Shown in pieces: positions 32,824 through 41,311 of a DNA stretch of 64,000 nt. The stretch is taken from contig JAUHZU010000003.1 of NCBI GenBank assembly GCA_030425705.1, positions 372,001-436,000 of the forward strand, read 5' to 3'. The position numbers and the translations under genes were made by a program. The stretch comes from Phycisphaerae bacterium. GTDB lineage: Bacteria > Planctomycetota > Phycisphaerae > Phycisphaerales > Phycisphaeraceae. Position 1 is the first letter of the stretch; each line of letters starts with the position of its first letter. Below the pieces are notes generated by a model that had not been told where the DNA came from, did no database searches, and saw nothing but the letters and a program-made list of their open reading frames with translations.

Positions 32824-33639
32824 CTAGCTCCCCGCGATCCGCCGGTGCCCGAGCTTGGTGAGGATCGCGCAGGCGACACACACCAGCGAGGCGGGCCAGA
32901 GCCCCATCCCCACCAGCCACGCCGCATCGAGCAGCGGCATCGCCGCGATCATGTTCATGATGGTTTTCGGCCCACCGAACCCGCCGCGTTTGGGGTCGAC
33001 TTCCCTCCGCGCGACGATGGAGATGGCGAGGGTGTAGAGCATCAGCACACCGGCCGGGAGTGTGACCCAGCCCCAGGTCGCTGCGCTGAACGGGAACATC
33101 GATTCAGCGATGGCAACGGACGCACAGGCAAGGACGACCCACCCCCGACATGCGCCCATAAGGATGACCGTCAGCCAGTGGCGCTGGTGTAGCAGGTTGT
33201 ACAGCACGACCGTGAGCGATAACACCCCAGCCATCACGGTGGTCGGACAGATCACCTGTAGCGATGGCACACAAGACATACGCCCAAGCATGACGGTTAA
33301 AACAAACCCCCCGGCAAGCAAAAGCACGGCCAGGCTACGTGCTGTCTTTGGCCGAACGCGTCCCGACGGGATCGGTCGCGTCGGCCGCTCAAGCGAATCG
33401 ACGGCGCGATCGAGGTAGTCGTTCATCACCATCCCGCCGGTGTAGGTCATGCTCATCGCGAGTGCGAGGAGCATCCCGATGCCAACGGCTGTCCCAGTGC
33501 CCGATCCCCATGGCCCACTCGTTTCGGTTGCTTGCGTTGAACAGACATACAACCCCGCCATCCACCCCATCAACGCGTTGCTCCATACCGTGGGCAGGTT
33601 CGAGATGCGCATCAGTTCGAGCAGGGCGCGCAGATTCAT
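32824..33639 (-). CDS. eboC: UbiA-family prenyltransferase, EboC-like
   Basis: 271 aa with about 8 membrane segments. The first Asp-rich motif is NDYLDRAVDS (N73, D74, D77, D81) and the second RREVDPKRGGFG (about 205-216); both bind prenyl diphosphate through Mg2+. The gene is translationally coupled (ATGA) to the eboE-like gene, which identifies it as the EboC-type member rather than a quinone or heme prenyltransferase. In known ebo clusters EboC is linked to export or traffic of a membrane-associated metabolite (for example scytonemin precursors in cyanobacteria). eboA, eboB, eboD and eboF are not present next to it. Confidence 0.75.
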   Translation of the reverse strand: MNLRALLELMRISNLPTVWSNALMGWMAGLYVCSTQATETSGPWGSGTGTAVGIGMLLALAMSMTYTGGMVMNDYLDRAVDSLERPTRPIPSGRVRPKTARSLAVLLLAGGFVLTVMLGRMSCVPSLQVICPTTVMAGVLSLTVVLYNLLHQRHWLTVILMGACRGWVVLACASVAIAESMFPFSAATWGWVTLPAGVLMLYTLAISIVARREVDPKRGGFGGPKTIMNMIAAMPLLDAAWLVGMGLWPASLVCVACAILTKLGHRRIAGS

Positions 33640-34886
33640 CGCGGGCCCGCCCCGTGCGTCGCGCCGCTCTCACGGACCCAGGCGAGTTCCTCGGCGATGC
33701 CATCGGCCAGCGTCGCGCGTTGCAGGTCCTGCGGCAGCACGTCCCACGCGTAGGTCTCGACCTCGTAGTGATGCACCGCACGGTCGCTGCACTCGGACCG
33801 CAGCAACGACAGACACTCGGCCACCTCCGCGCGTGTCGTCTGGATCACACCGAACGCATCGAGGTACACCGGCACATGAAAGTGCACCCGCCACTCACCG
33901 CGGGGGTTGTCCCCGGAAGCACCCTGTGCCGCAAGGGCGTCGGGCAGGTCTGCATAGAACGCGGTCGACCCGTCGTCGTAGCGGAGCGCGGTCTGGTGCT
34001 GGTAGCGGTCTTCGCAGAAGCGGTGCAGCTGCGCCAGCGCTTCGGCACCTTCGGCGGCTGATAGGGCGTCGAATGCGACGCGTACGGCGCTGCTGAGCTG
34101 CACCTTGCCGACGCCGAGCCCTGCTTCCCGGTAGGTCGTCAGCGCTGCGCGCTGCGGCTCGAACATCACGGCCGAGTGACACACGTCGTGGCAGACGCGC
34201 AGGTAGCCGCGGACCGTCGCATCGTCGGGCGTGCCGAGCAGGTACCGCTCGAAGAACGCCACGACGCCGGCGGCGGTATCCAGCACGCAGCCGGGCTCGG
34301 GCTCAATGTCGACGTGGATGCACTTGCCGGTATCCAGCTCAATGCGGGCGAGGTAGTGCGTCAGGTCGGTCAATCGGGCGGCGCAGGCCTTGGCGAACTC
34401 GGGGTCGAGCGTCGCGGGCTGGTCCAGGTCGGTGCGCTGGTGCGCGGCGGTCGGGGGCCAGCCCAGCGGCAGGGTCGAGATGCTCCCCTCGTCCGCGTCG
34501 TCGGGCAGCAGCTCGCTGAGGATCGTGGCGAGCGCGAGCGTGTAGTCGTAGCGTTCGCGCATGGCCCAGGTCGGCTCGTAGACCCGGGTCTTCACGCGGG
34601 CGTCGTGGAAGTCGCCGAACGGGAATCCGTTGAGCGTGTACGCCAAAAGCCCGTGGTCGGCCATCCAGTCGCGGAGGTCCTTGATCTTGTGCTGGGCCTC
34701 GAGCAGCTCGGCCGCGGCGGCGTAGGCGAACCAGAGCCCGACACCCATCGGCGCGTCGGGGCTGGCCTGCTGCTTGACCGGCAGGGCGTGGGTACGGAGG
34801 TTGTCGCGGACCGCGTCGAGGGTGACGCCGGCGTGGACGTTGGTGCAGTAGCCGAGGGTGGTGGCGGGGCCGAGCACATCGCGCAT
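33636..34886 (-). CDS. eboE: EboE-like TIM-barrel protein
   Basis: 416 aa. The opening LGYCTNVHAGVTLDAVRDNL, the motif YTLNGFPFGDFHDARVKTRVYEPTW and the metal-site segments HVDIEPEPGCVLD and RVCHDVCHSAVMF match the metabolite-traffic protein EboE, a xylose-isomerase-like barrel. Glu and His in these blocks are the probable metal ligands. In ebo clusters it works with EboC; here it is coupled to an eboC-like gene with a 4-bp overlap. The promoter is a -10 hexamer 6 nt before its ATG. It is divergent from hemB, 68 bp apart. Confidence 0.75.
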   Translation of the reverse strand: MRDVLGPATTLGYCTNVHAGVTLDAVRDNLRTHALPVKQQASPDAPMGVGLWFAYAAAAELLEAQHKIKDLRDWMADHGLLAYTLNGFPFGDFHDARVKTRVYEPTWAMRERYDYTLALATILSELLPDDADEGSISTLPLGWPPTAAHQRTDLDQPATLDPEFAKACAARLTDLTHYLARIELDTGKCIHVDIEPEPGCVLDTAAGVVAFFERYLLGTPDDATVRGYLRVCHDVCHSAVMFEPQRAALTTYREAGLGVGKVQLSSAVRVAFDALSAAEGAEALAQLHRFCEDRYQHQTALRYDDGSTAFYADLPDALAAQGASGDNPRGEWRVHFHVPVYLDAFGVIQTTRAEVAECLSLLRSECSDRAVHHYEVETYAWDVLPQDLQRATLADGIAEELAWVRESGATHGAGPR

Positions 34887-34892
34887 GCGGTG

Positions 34893-34898
34893 AGTGTA
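34893..34898 (-). promoter_or_regulatory. -10 element of eboE, predicted leaderless
   Basis: On the minus strand TACACT lies exactly 6 nt before the ATG at 34886. Confidence 0.55.
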
Positions 34899-34942
34899 CC
34901 CGCCGGGTCGGCCGTGGTGCGACCCGCGTCGGGCGGCACTGC

Positions 34943-34948
34943 TAAACT
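34943..34948 (+). promoter_or_regulatory. -10 element of hemB, predicted leaderless
   Basis: TAAACT lies exactly 6 nt before the ATG at 34955. A second, out-of-frame ATG occurs at 34951. Confidence 0.5.
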
Positions 34949-34954
34949 GGATGG

Positions 34955-35980
34955 ATGCCTGATACGCACGGCCACAACCCGCTCGACCTGCCCAGCCGGC
35001 CGCGGCGCAACCGCCGGACGCCCGCGATCCGCGGGCTGGTGCGCGAGACGCATCTTTCAGCGGCGCACCTGGTGTACCCGCTGTTTGTACACGAGGGCGG
35101 CGACGAGCCGATCGACGCGATGCCCGGTCAGACGCGCTGGTCGCTGGCTGGCCTGGTCGCCGAGGCGGAGCGGGCGCACGCGCTGGGTGTCCCCGCGGTG
35201 GTGCTGTTCCCCAAGGTCGCGGCGTCGTTGAAGACGCCCGGCGGCGAAGAGGCGCACAACCCCGAGGGCCTGATCCCGCGTGCGGTCGCGGCGCTCAAGC
35301 AGGCGCTGCCCGGCCTGTGTGTGATCACCGACGTCGCGCTCGACCCGTACAGCAGCGACGGCCACGACGGCATCGTCAACGACGCCGGCGTGGTCGACAA
35401 CGACGCGTCGGTCGCGGCGCTGGTCCGGCAGGCCCTGTCGCACGCGGCGGCGGGGGCGGACGTGGTCTCGCCCAGCGACATGATGGACGGCCGGGTCGGC
35501 GCGATCCGCAGCGCCCTCGACGACGCGGGCTACACGGATACCGGCATCATGAGCTACACGGCGAAGTACGCCTCGGCGTGCTACGGCCCGTTCCGGGGTG
35601 CGCTCGACTCGGCACCCCGTCCCGCGTCGGGTGGGCGGCACATCCCCGCCGACAAAGCGACGTACCAGATGGACCCGGCGAACGCGCGCGAGGCGCTGCG
35701 CGAGCTGGACCTGGACGTGCAGGAGGGCGCAGACATCGTGCTGGTCAAGCCCGCCGGTCCCTACCTGGACGTGGTCCACCGGGTGCGGTGCGCGACCGAC
35801 CTGCCCGTCGCGGCGTACCAGGTCAGCGGTGAGTATGTCATGATCAAGTCCGCGGCCGCGGCGGGGCACCTCGACGAGCGTGCGATGGTGCTCGAGACCC
35901 TTATGGGCATCCGCCGGGCCGGCGCAGACCTGGTGCTGACCTACTTCGCCCCGCAGGCCGCGGCCTGGTTGGCGGAGTGA
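34955..35980 (+). CDS. hemB: Delta-aminolevulinic acid dehydratase (porphobilinogen synthase)
   Basis: Condenses two 5-aminolevulinate molecules to porphobilinogen in heme synthesis; 341 aa. Schiff-base Lys in SYTAKYASACYGPFR (about 206) and in DIVLVKPAGPYLD (about 260). The region that binds catalytic Zn in many enzymes (Cys-x-Cys) reads TDVALDPYSSDGHDG (about 129-143), with Asp in place of Cys, which marks the Mg-dependent class as in Pseudomonas. N-terminal arm present (RRNRRTPAIRGLVRE). Monocistronic or with the small gene that follows 34 bp later. Confidence 0.95.
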   Translation: MPDTHGHNPLDLPSRPRRNRRTPAIRGLVRETHLSAAHLVYPLFVHEGGDEPIDAMPGQTRWSLAGLVAEAERAHALGVPAVVLFPKVAASLKTPGGEEAHNPEGLIPRAVAALKQALPGLCVITDVALDPYSSDGHDGIVNDAGVVDNDASVAALVRQALSHAAAGADVVSPSDMMDGRVGAIRSALDDAGYTDTGIMSYTAKYASACYGPFRGALDSAPRPASGGRHIPADKATYQMDPANAREALRELDLDVQEGADIVLVKPAGPYLDVVHRVRCATDLPVAAYQVSGEYVMIKSAAAAGHLDERAMVLETLMGIRRAGADLVLTYFAPQAAAWLAE

Positions 35981-36014
35981 CACGCGTCGCCTTCGGGCAC
36001 AGGATACGATCACC

Positions 36015-36344
36015 ATGCCGGTTTATGTCTACGAAGTGATCCGCGACGCGGCGCCCGATGGGCTGCCGGGGCACCGGTTCGAGGTGATCCAGGCCATGAC
36101 CGACACGGCGATGACCCGCCACCCGGTGACGGGCCAGCCGGTGCGCCGGGTGGTGCAGCCGTTCGCGCTGGCGGGCTCAGACAGCGACCTGGCCAACCGC
36201 GCGAAGCTGGACGAGCGCAACCTCGCCCGCCACGGGCTGGCGAAATACGTTCGTGTGGATGAACACACCTACGAGAAGATGGTGGGCGACGGCCCGAGCC
36301 GGCTCAGTTCGGCCGACCCTTCCGATGGCGATCCCGACAGCTAA
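36015..36344 (+). CDS. FmdB-like small protein lacking the zinc-ribbon cysteines
   Basis: 109 aa. It opens MPVYVYEV and contains HRFEVIQAMTD and HPVTGQPVRRVV, aligning with FmdB-family proteins (MPxYxY, FEVxQxMxD, PVRRVI). The four Cys that form the zinc ribbon in that family are absent; the sites are occupied by a short insert (IRDAAPDGLPG) and HPVTG. The C-terminal NLARHGLAKYVRV is also FmdB-like. It may keep the fold without metal, or be a lineage-specific variant. TACGAT ends 4 nt before the ATG. Confidence 0.6.
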   Translation: MPVYVYEVIRDAAPDGLPGHRFEVIQAMTDTAMTRHPVTGQPVRRVVQPFALAGSDSDLANRAKLDERNLARHGLAKYVRVDEHTYEKMVGDGPSRLSSADPSDGDPDS

Positions 36345-36379
36345 GCCAACACGCCGATGCTAAGGCGTAGGCCCGCGGG

Positions 36380-37861
36380 TTAGCCGCCGCGGGCCGCGTT
36401 GTTGCGTTCCTCGACCTCGCGTCGGCGTTGGTCGAGCATGTCCTCGACGATCTCCTGCTCGACCTCGGGGTCGCCGCCGGTGATGATGCGCAGGTCGCCG
36501 GTCTCGGTGTAGAACGTCTGGATCAGCCCGTCGGCGAGGATGCGTTCGCGGCTCTCCTGCCAGTGCTCGTGGGCAACGAGCAGGGGGGTCAGGGCGTACT
36601 GCTCGAGCTTGGCCTGGAAGAGGGTGTACTCGTTCTCGAGCTGCGCGAGGACCTGGCTCTGGTAAGCACGGGCCATGTTGATCTCGCCGGCGATCCGCCC
36701 GCCGATGGGCCGGCCGATACGCTCTTCGCGTGGCGCGTCGGCCATGGCCTGCAGCGCGGCGAGCAGTTCGGTCTCTGCCTCGTCGCGCTGGGCCTGCAGC
36801 ACGGCGTCGGGGTCGGCCACGTCGCCCAACGCGTCGGGCGTCCGTGTCATCGCCGAGAGGTAGGCCTGCACCAGCGGATCGACCGCGGGCCCGGCCATCT
36901 GCAGCTCACGCAGCGAGCGGTCCAGCTCGGCCCGCAGCGCCTCGGCGAGCGGCTGGTCGTCCGCGCCGTTGGCGGCCTCGTAGGCGCGGATGAGCGCGGT
37001 CAGGTCGCGGTGCGCGGCGCCGGCCACGCCGTTGAGCGTCTCGGCGGCCTGCTGGCGTGCGTTCTGGATCTGGGTGCCGCGGTCCTGCTCGGCCGCGGAG
37101 ACGAGCTGGTACGCCGACGCCTGGATCTGCACCGGCGGGGAGGGCGCATCGATCAGGATCTGCTGCAGCTCGATACCGGTCTGCAGGTCCAGCAGGACCT
37201 CGCGGGCCAGGCGGAGCGCGGCATCCACCTCGACCCGGAACTGGCGGTTGATGATCTGCTTCGCGTCGGCGGAGGCCATGGCGATCACCACGGCGCGCTC
37301 GGCGGCCATGCGGACGATCTCCTCGGCCCGCTCGGTGTCGCCGACGTTCTGGATGTAGGCGTTCACGTCGCTGACCTTGTAGCCCACGACGAACTTGAGG
37401 TGCACCACGTTGGCGTCGCCAGTGATCAGGAACCCGTCGGTCAGCGGATTCAGCGGCTGCCGGGCGAGGGCGGCGGGGTTGTCGGTCTGGCCCTCGGGCA
37501 CGTTGTACCAGAAGGCCTGGTCGATATTGATCCGCTGCTCGTTGACGGGGACCTGGATGACCTCTTCCAGCGGGAAGGGCAGCCCCAGGTGCCAGCCGGG
37601 CTTGTACTGGATCGGGTTGCCGTTCGCGTCCATCACCGTGTTGCCGAAGCGGAGGCGGACGGCCTCGTTCTGCTCATCGACCTGGAACACGCCGCTGAAG
37701 ACGTAGACGACGACGAGCACAACCAGCAGCACCTTGAGGACGGCGAAGCTGACGCCCAGCGCGTCGGACAGCGACTGCTGCGCGGCGTCGAGCCCGTGCT
37801 CCTCGGTGGCCGGCCCGGCCGGGGCGGGGTGGTCGTGCGTGTGGGGGTGCGGGTCGCTCAC
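36380..37861 (-). CDS. SPFH/band-7 protein, HflK-like (third of three)
   Basis: 493 aa. One N-terminal membrane span (LLVVLVVVYVFSGVFQV, about residues 43-59), then an SPFH domain beginning EAVRLRFG, with VVHLKFVVGYKVSD and FRVEVDAALRLAREVL. A long Ala/Glu/Arg-rich coiled coil follows from about 255 to 430. HflK/HflC-type complexes sit in the inner membrane, form cages around the FtsH protease and modulate its access to membrane substrates. The start overlaps the upstream stop by 4 bp (ATGA). It is longer than E. coli HflK (~420 aa) because of the coiled coil. FtsH is not in this window. Confidence 0.85.
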   Translation of the reverse strand: MSDPHPHTHDHPAPAGPATEEHGLDAAQQSLSDALGVSFAVLKVLLVVLVVVYVFSGVFQVDEQNEAVRLRFGNTVMDANGNPIQYKPGWHLGLPFPLEEVIQVPVNEQRINIDQAFWYNVPEGQTDNPAALARQPLNPLTDGFLITGDANVVHLKFVVGYKVSDVNAYIQNVGDTERAEEIVRMAAERAVVIAMASADAKQIINRQFRVEVDAALRLAREVLLDLQTGIELQQILIDAPSPPVQIQASAYQLVSAAEQDRGTQIQNARQQAAETLNGVAGAAHRDLTALIRAYEAANGADDQPLAEALRAELDRSLRELQMAGPAVDPLVQAYLSAMTRTPDALGDVADPDAVLQAQRDEAETELLAALQAMADAPREERIGRPIGGRIAGEINMARAYQSQVLAQLENEYTLFQAKLEQYALTPLLVAHEHWQESRERILADGLIQTFYTETGDLRIITGGDPEVEQEIVEDMLDQRRREVEERNNAARGG

Positions 37862-38874
37862 TGGCCGGCCCCCCGTGGCTGGTCGAGGGTGACGGCGGAT
37901 TCAGGCAGCATCGGCGTGAGGCGGCTCTCGGCCGGGACGGACTGCCCGCCGGTGCGGGAGATATCCCCCGCCTCGCCGGGACCCCAGAAGTACACGTTGA
38001 ACGGGTTGATCTGGCTGGTGTCGATGATGATGGTCGAGCGGTTGCGGATGATCTGCTCGGCGGCCTCGATCTGGCGGAGGAAGATCGCCAGGTCCTCGTT
38101 CCCGGCGTACCGGGCCATCTGCTCGGCGACGGCGAGGTCGCCGACCGTGCGGATCTGCACCGCGACCTGCTGGGCGAAGCCGAGGATGATCTCGCTGGCG
38201 GTGCTGGCCTCGCTGGTGATCGTGCCGGCCTGGGCGGAGCCCTCGGAGCGGATCGTCGCGGCGAGCGCCGACTGCGTGGCCGTCATCCGCTCGTTCACCT
38301 TCGCCGCGGTCGACTCGGTGTAGAGCAGCCGGCCCATCGAGACTTTTTCGATCGTGATGCCGTAGCTGGGCTGGATCGAGTCGAGCTGCGCCTGGAACTG
38401 GTCACGCACCTGGGCTTCGAGCTCTTCCATCTTGACCTTGCTGGGGTCGGGGTTGACCAGCTCGTCGAAGCGGTACTGCGTGACGACCGAGCGGAGGTTA
38501 CTCATCTGTGTGCGGAGGGCATCGTTCGCGCCGTCGGGCCCGTCGATGGTGCGGAGGCTGCGGTAGAAGTCCAGCGGGTTGTCGATCCGCCAGGAGACGG
38601 CCATGTTGACGATGACCGTGTTGCCGTCGGGGAGCTGGATCTCCTCGGGGTAGTCCTGGAGGACCTGGATCTGCTTGGGGTAGGTCTGGACCCGGTCGAT
38701 GGGCCAGGGCAGGCGGAAGTGTAGGCCCGCGTCGGTGACGACCGCGTTCTCGCCGGCCTGCCCGAAGCGGGTGACGACCGCGGTCTCGTTGTACGACACG
38801 GTGTAGAGCACCATGTAGAGCAGGAACACCAGGGCGATGAAGATGGCGAGGGCTGCGGTCGACAAGCGTCTCAT
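37858..38874 (-). CDS. hflC: SPFH/band-7 protein, HflC-like (second of three)
   Basis: 338 aa. A single N-terminal span (LAIFIALVFLLYMVLYTVS, about 9-27), then YNETAVVTRFG, the classic HflC opening, and SPFH core segments LHFRLPWPIDRV and VNMAVSWRIDNPL. The C-terminal helix (EIILGFAQQVAVQIRTV) oligomerises. The short form without Pro-rich additions is typical of HflC. It is sandwiched between two HflK-like genes in the same operon, 74 bp after the first and overlapping the third. Confidence 0.88.
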   Translation of the reverse strand: MRRLSTAALAIFIALVFLLYMVLYTVSYNETAVVTRFGQAGENAVVTDAGLHFRLPWPIDRVQTYPKQIQVLQDYPEEIQLPDGNTVIVNMAVSWRIDNPLDFYRSLRTIDGPDGANDALRTQMSNLRSVVTQYRFDELVNPDPSKVKMEELEAQVRDQFQAQLDSIQPSYGITIEKVSMGRLLYTESTAAKVNERMTATQSALAATIRSEGSAQAGTITSEASTASEIILGFAQQVAVQIRTVGDLAVAEQMARYAGNEDLAIFLRQIEAAEQIIRNRSTIIIDTSQINPFNVYFWGPGEAGDISRTGGQSVPAESRLTPMLPESAVTLDQPRGAGQ

Positions 38875-38947
38875 GTCTTAGGTCTCGTCTGTGACGGGCG
38901 GTGGTGCAACAAAGGGATAGATGGATGCGGTGGAATACGGATGTCGG

Positions 38948-41038
38948 CTAGCGTCCCGCCCCGCCGATGGCGGGCTGGGGCAGCTCGAGCACGACATTGG
39001 GCGGCGGCGACCCGGGGGCCGGCACGATGAAGGTCTTGGGGCGGTCCTCAAGCGTGCTGGCGAGCATGTTGAGGTAGCGGCGCATCGGGTAGTAGCGCGG
39101 CGCGTTCTCGTAGGCGAGGATCTCCGACTGCCGGCGGAGCGCCCGGGCCTGGGCCTCGAGCGCGACGGTCCAGCGGTACGCCCGGGCCTGCATGATGAGT
39201 TGGCCCGACTGGCCACCCGAGTCCAGCAGCAGCAGCTCGATGGACGCCTGCTTTTCGGCGATGAGCGTGTCGAGCTCGGCGACCCGCGCGGCGTCCGCGT
39301 CGGCCTGGTCCCGGAGCGTGAGGGCCTCGGCCTCCAGCTCGCGCAGCTGGCGGATCTGGTCGGCGATCTCCAACGCGGCCTCACGCGAGCCGGCCACGCC
39401 GGACAGCAGGACGGCCGCGTCCTGGCGGGCGCCCTGGATCTCGGTCTGCATCTCCTGCAGCGCGTTGACTCGCTGGTGGTACTGGTCCGCGACGTCGCCG
39501 GGCGGGTGCACGCCCGAGACGGAGACGAACACGACCTCAAGCCCGACGTTGTAGTTGTCCAGCTCGTCCTGGATCCGGCCGCGCAGCGTCTCGCCGGCGT
39601 GCTGCCGGGCGGTGGTCAGCAGGGCGTTGGTGTCGTGTGTCGCGAAGAAGCGGGTGATCTGCTGGTCGGCGATCGCGCGGAGCAGCTGCTCGGGGTCCTG
39701 GGCGCTCTGCTCGGGCTGGCCGATGCCCAGGTACTGCTGCAGGTCGGTGATGCGGAACTTGACGGCGATATCCGCGCCAAGCATCTCGCCCAGCACGCTG
39801 TCGGTCAGGCCGGTGTTCTCGGCCGAGGGCGTCGGCGCGGTGACGATCAGCTGCTCGTTGGAGCCCTCGCGGACGTGGGCATTGGTCCAGAGGATCGGCC
39901 CGTCGATGGTTTCTTCCAGGTGGGCCCGCGAGCCGAGCTCGAGCGTGTGCACGCGGTTGACGTCGTACTTGGTTGCCCGGCCGATCGGCCACGGGGCCTT
40001 GAAGCTCAGCCCGGGCTCGGCGATCTTAGTGAACGCGCCGTTGGTCGTGATGACCGCCTGCTGGTGCGGCTCGACGATGACAATGCTGGACATGCCGACG
40101 ACGATGAGCACGCAGACGATGATCAGCGGGACCAGCGCCTTGCTCAGCAGTCGCATGAACCAGCTGCGTGAGATCTCAAAGCCGAACTGGTAGTTGAGGG
40201 TCTCCGAGAAGATCTTGCCGATCGACTCGGGGCGGGTGAGCCAGCCCATGACCCGGCTGTCGAACGCGGGGCGGACGAACTCGTCGGGCTTGCGCGGGCG
40301 GTAGATGCCGAAGATGAGCCCGAGCACGATCTCCAGGCCCAGCAGGACCATGATGCCCGGCACGAAGACGGCGAAGTAGGCGAGGACCGCGGTGTTGTCG
40401 ATCGCCAGCGCGACCGTGCCGATCAGCAGCGGCAGGATGCCCAGGAAGACATTGCCGATGAGGTAGCTGGCCCCGCCGCGTAGGCCCTGCCAGGCGTCCA
40501 TGCGGGTCATGCCGGCGACGTAGCGCGCGACGAGGAAGCCCATGAGCCAGCAGATAACCAGCAGCAGGGCGACGAGGCTGATGTTGAGTTCGGGGTTGGC
40601 CGGCTGTTCGAGCAGTCCGCCGTCGCTGAGCGCGCCCTGGAGGCGGTAGATGAGCAGGGCCCCGAGGCCGATGAGGTAGACCGCGGTGAGGATGCTGACG
40701 CCGGGCAGCCCCCACTTGTAGAGGTTTTCCAATCGGGTGCGGGCCTGCGCGAGCTGCGCACCGGCCTCGTCGAAGATCGCGGCCGAGGCGGCGTCGGAGT
40801 CCGCGAGGCGCGCGGCTTCGAGGGCTTCGGCCCGCTCGTGGCCGTGCTGGTTAAAGACCAGCCAGAGGATGGCCCAGATCGCCAGCCCCGGCAGCAGGTA
40901 CCAGGTGACCGCGTGGAAGGCCGGGGACGCGGCGTAGATGCCAAGCACCGCCACGAAGAGGGTCAGCACCAGATGCGTGACAAAGCCGACGAGGGCGGCA
41001 GTGGTCGCGCGTTGATACGTCTGCTTGTCCTGGGTCAT
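38948..41038 (-). CDS. Polytopic SPFH/band-7 protein, HflK-like (first of three)
   Basis: 696 aa. Unlike ordinary HflK, it begins with a membrane domain of about five spans (residues ~15-255), with a charged loop around ERAEALEAARLAD. A further span follows just before SPFH (LVPLIIVCVLIVVGMSSIVI, about 305). The SPFH domain runs from about 330 (PHQQAVITTNG) to 480, then a coiled coil (AALEIADQIRQLRELEAEAL). The protein therefore places a multi-span module on an HflK-like body. It heads an operon of three SPFH genes. Possible roles are membrane-microdomain organisation or FtsH-type protease control; neither is shown. Confidence 0.83.
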   Translation of the reverse strand: MTQDKQTYQRATTAALVGFVTHLVLTLFVAVLGIYAASPAFHAVTWYLLPGLAIWAILWLVFNQHGHERAEALEAARLADSDAASAAIFDEAGAQLAQARTRLENLYKWGLPGVSILTAVYLIGLGALLIYRLQGALSDGGLLEQPANPELNISLVALLLVICWLMGFLVARYVAGMTRMDAWQGLRGGASYLIGNVFLGILPLLIGTVALAIDNTAVLAYFAVFVPGIMVLLGLEIVLGLIFGIYRPRKPDEFVRPAFDSRVMGWLTRPESIGKIFSETLNYQFGFEISRSWFMRLLSKALVPLIIVCVLIVVGMSSIVIVEPHQQAVITTNGAFTKIAEPGLSFKAPWPIGRATKYDVNRVHTLELGSRAHLEETIDGPILWTNAHVREGSNEQLIVTAPTPSAENTGLTDSVLGEMLGADIAVKFRITDLQQYLGIGQPEQSAQDPEQLLRAIADQQITRFFATHDTNALLTTARQHAGETLRGRIQDELDNYNVGLEVVFVSVSGVHPPGDVADQYHQRVNALQEMQTEIQGARQDAAVLLSGVAGSREAALEIADQIRQLRELEAEALTLRDQADADAARVAELDTLIAEKQASIELLLLDSGGQSGQLIMQARAYRWTVALEAQARALRRQSEILAYENAPRYYPMRRYLNMLASTLEDRPKTFIVPAPGSPPPNVVLELPQPAIGGAGR

Positions 41039-41212
41039 GATGATGCAGGGGGTTGGCCCGCGATCGTCGGCGGGTCGGGATGAAGCCGGGCCGGCCGGCG
41101 GTCGGTGGGGCGAACCCGCGACAGGGTCGGGTCGGCATGGCCAAACAGGGGGAGCTACAAGGCCCGTCCAACGACACGGGTTCGGCCACGACAGGCCCTG
41201 TCACGCACCCAT

Positions 41213-41218
41213 TATGAT
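41213..41218 (+). promoter_or_regulatory. Candidate -10 of the GNAT-phosphatase gene
   Basis: TATGAT in the 273-bp gap between divergent genes. No other gene is seen in 41039-41311. An in-frame ATG at 41243 and the preferred ATG at 41312 both lie downstream. Confidence 0.35.
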
Positions 41219-41311
41219 AGCCCGCCCCTCCGTACGCCGCCAATGGGCGCAGCGTTCGGTCCGGCAGCGTCCGATAGCCCCAAGACCCTCTCCCACACGC
41301 CCGGGCCACCC

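Noticed and set aside
36428-38323. A 631-codon plus-strand frame antisense to the SPFH genes
   Set aside because: It runs across two genes with recognisable SPFH domains, and the composition is that of antisense sequence.
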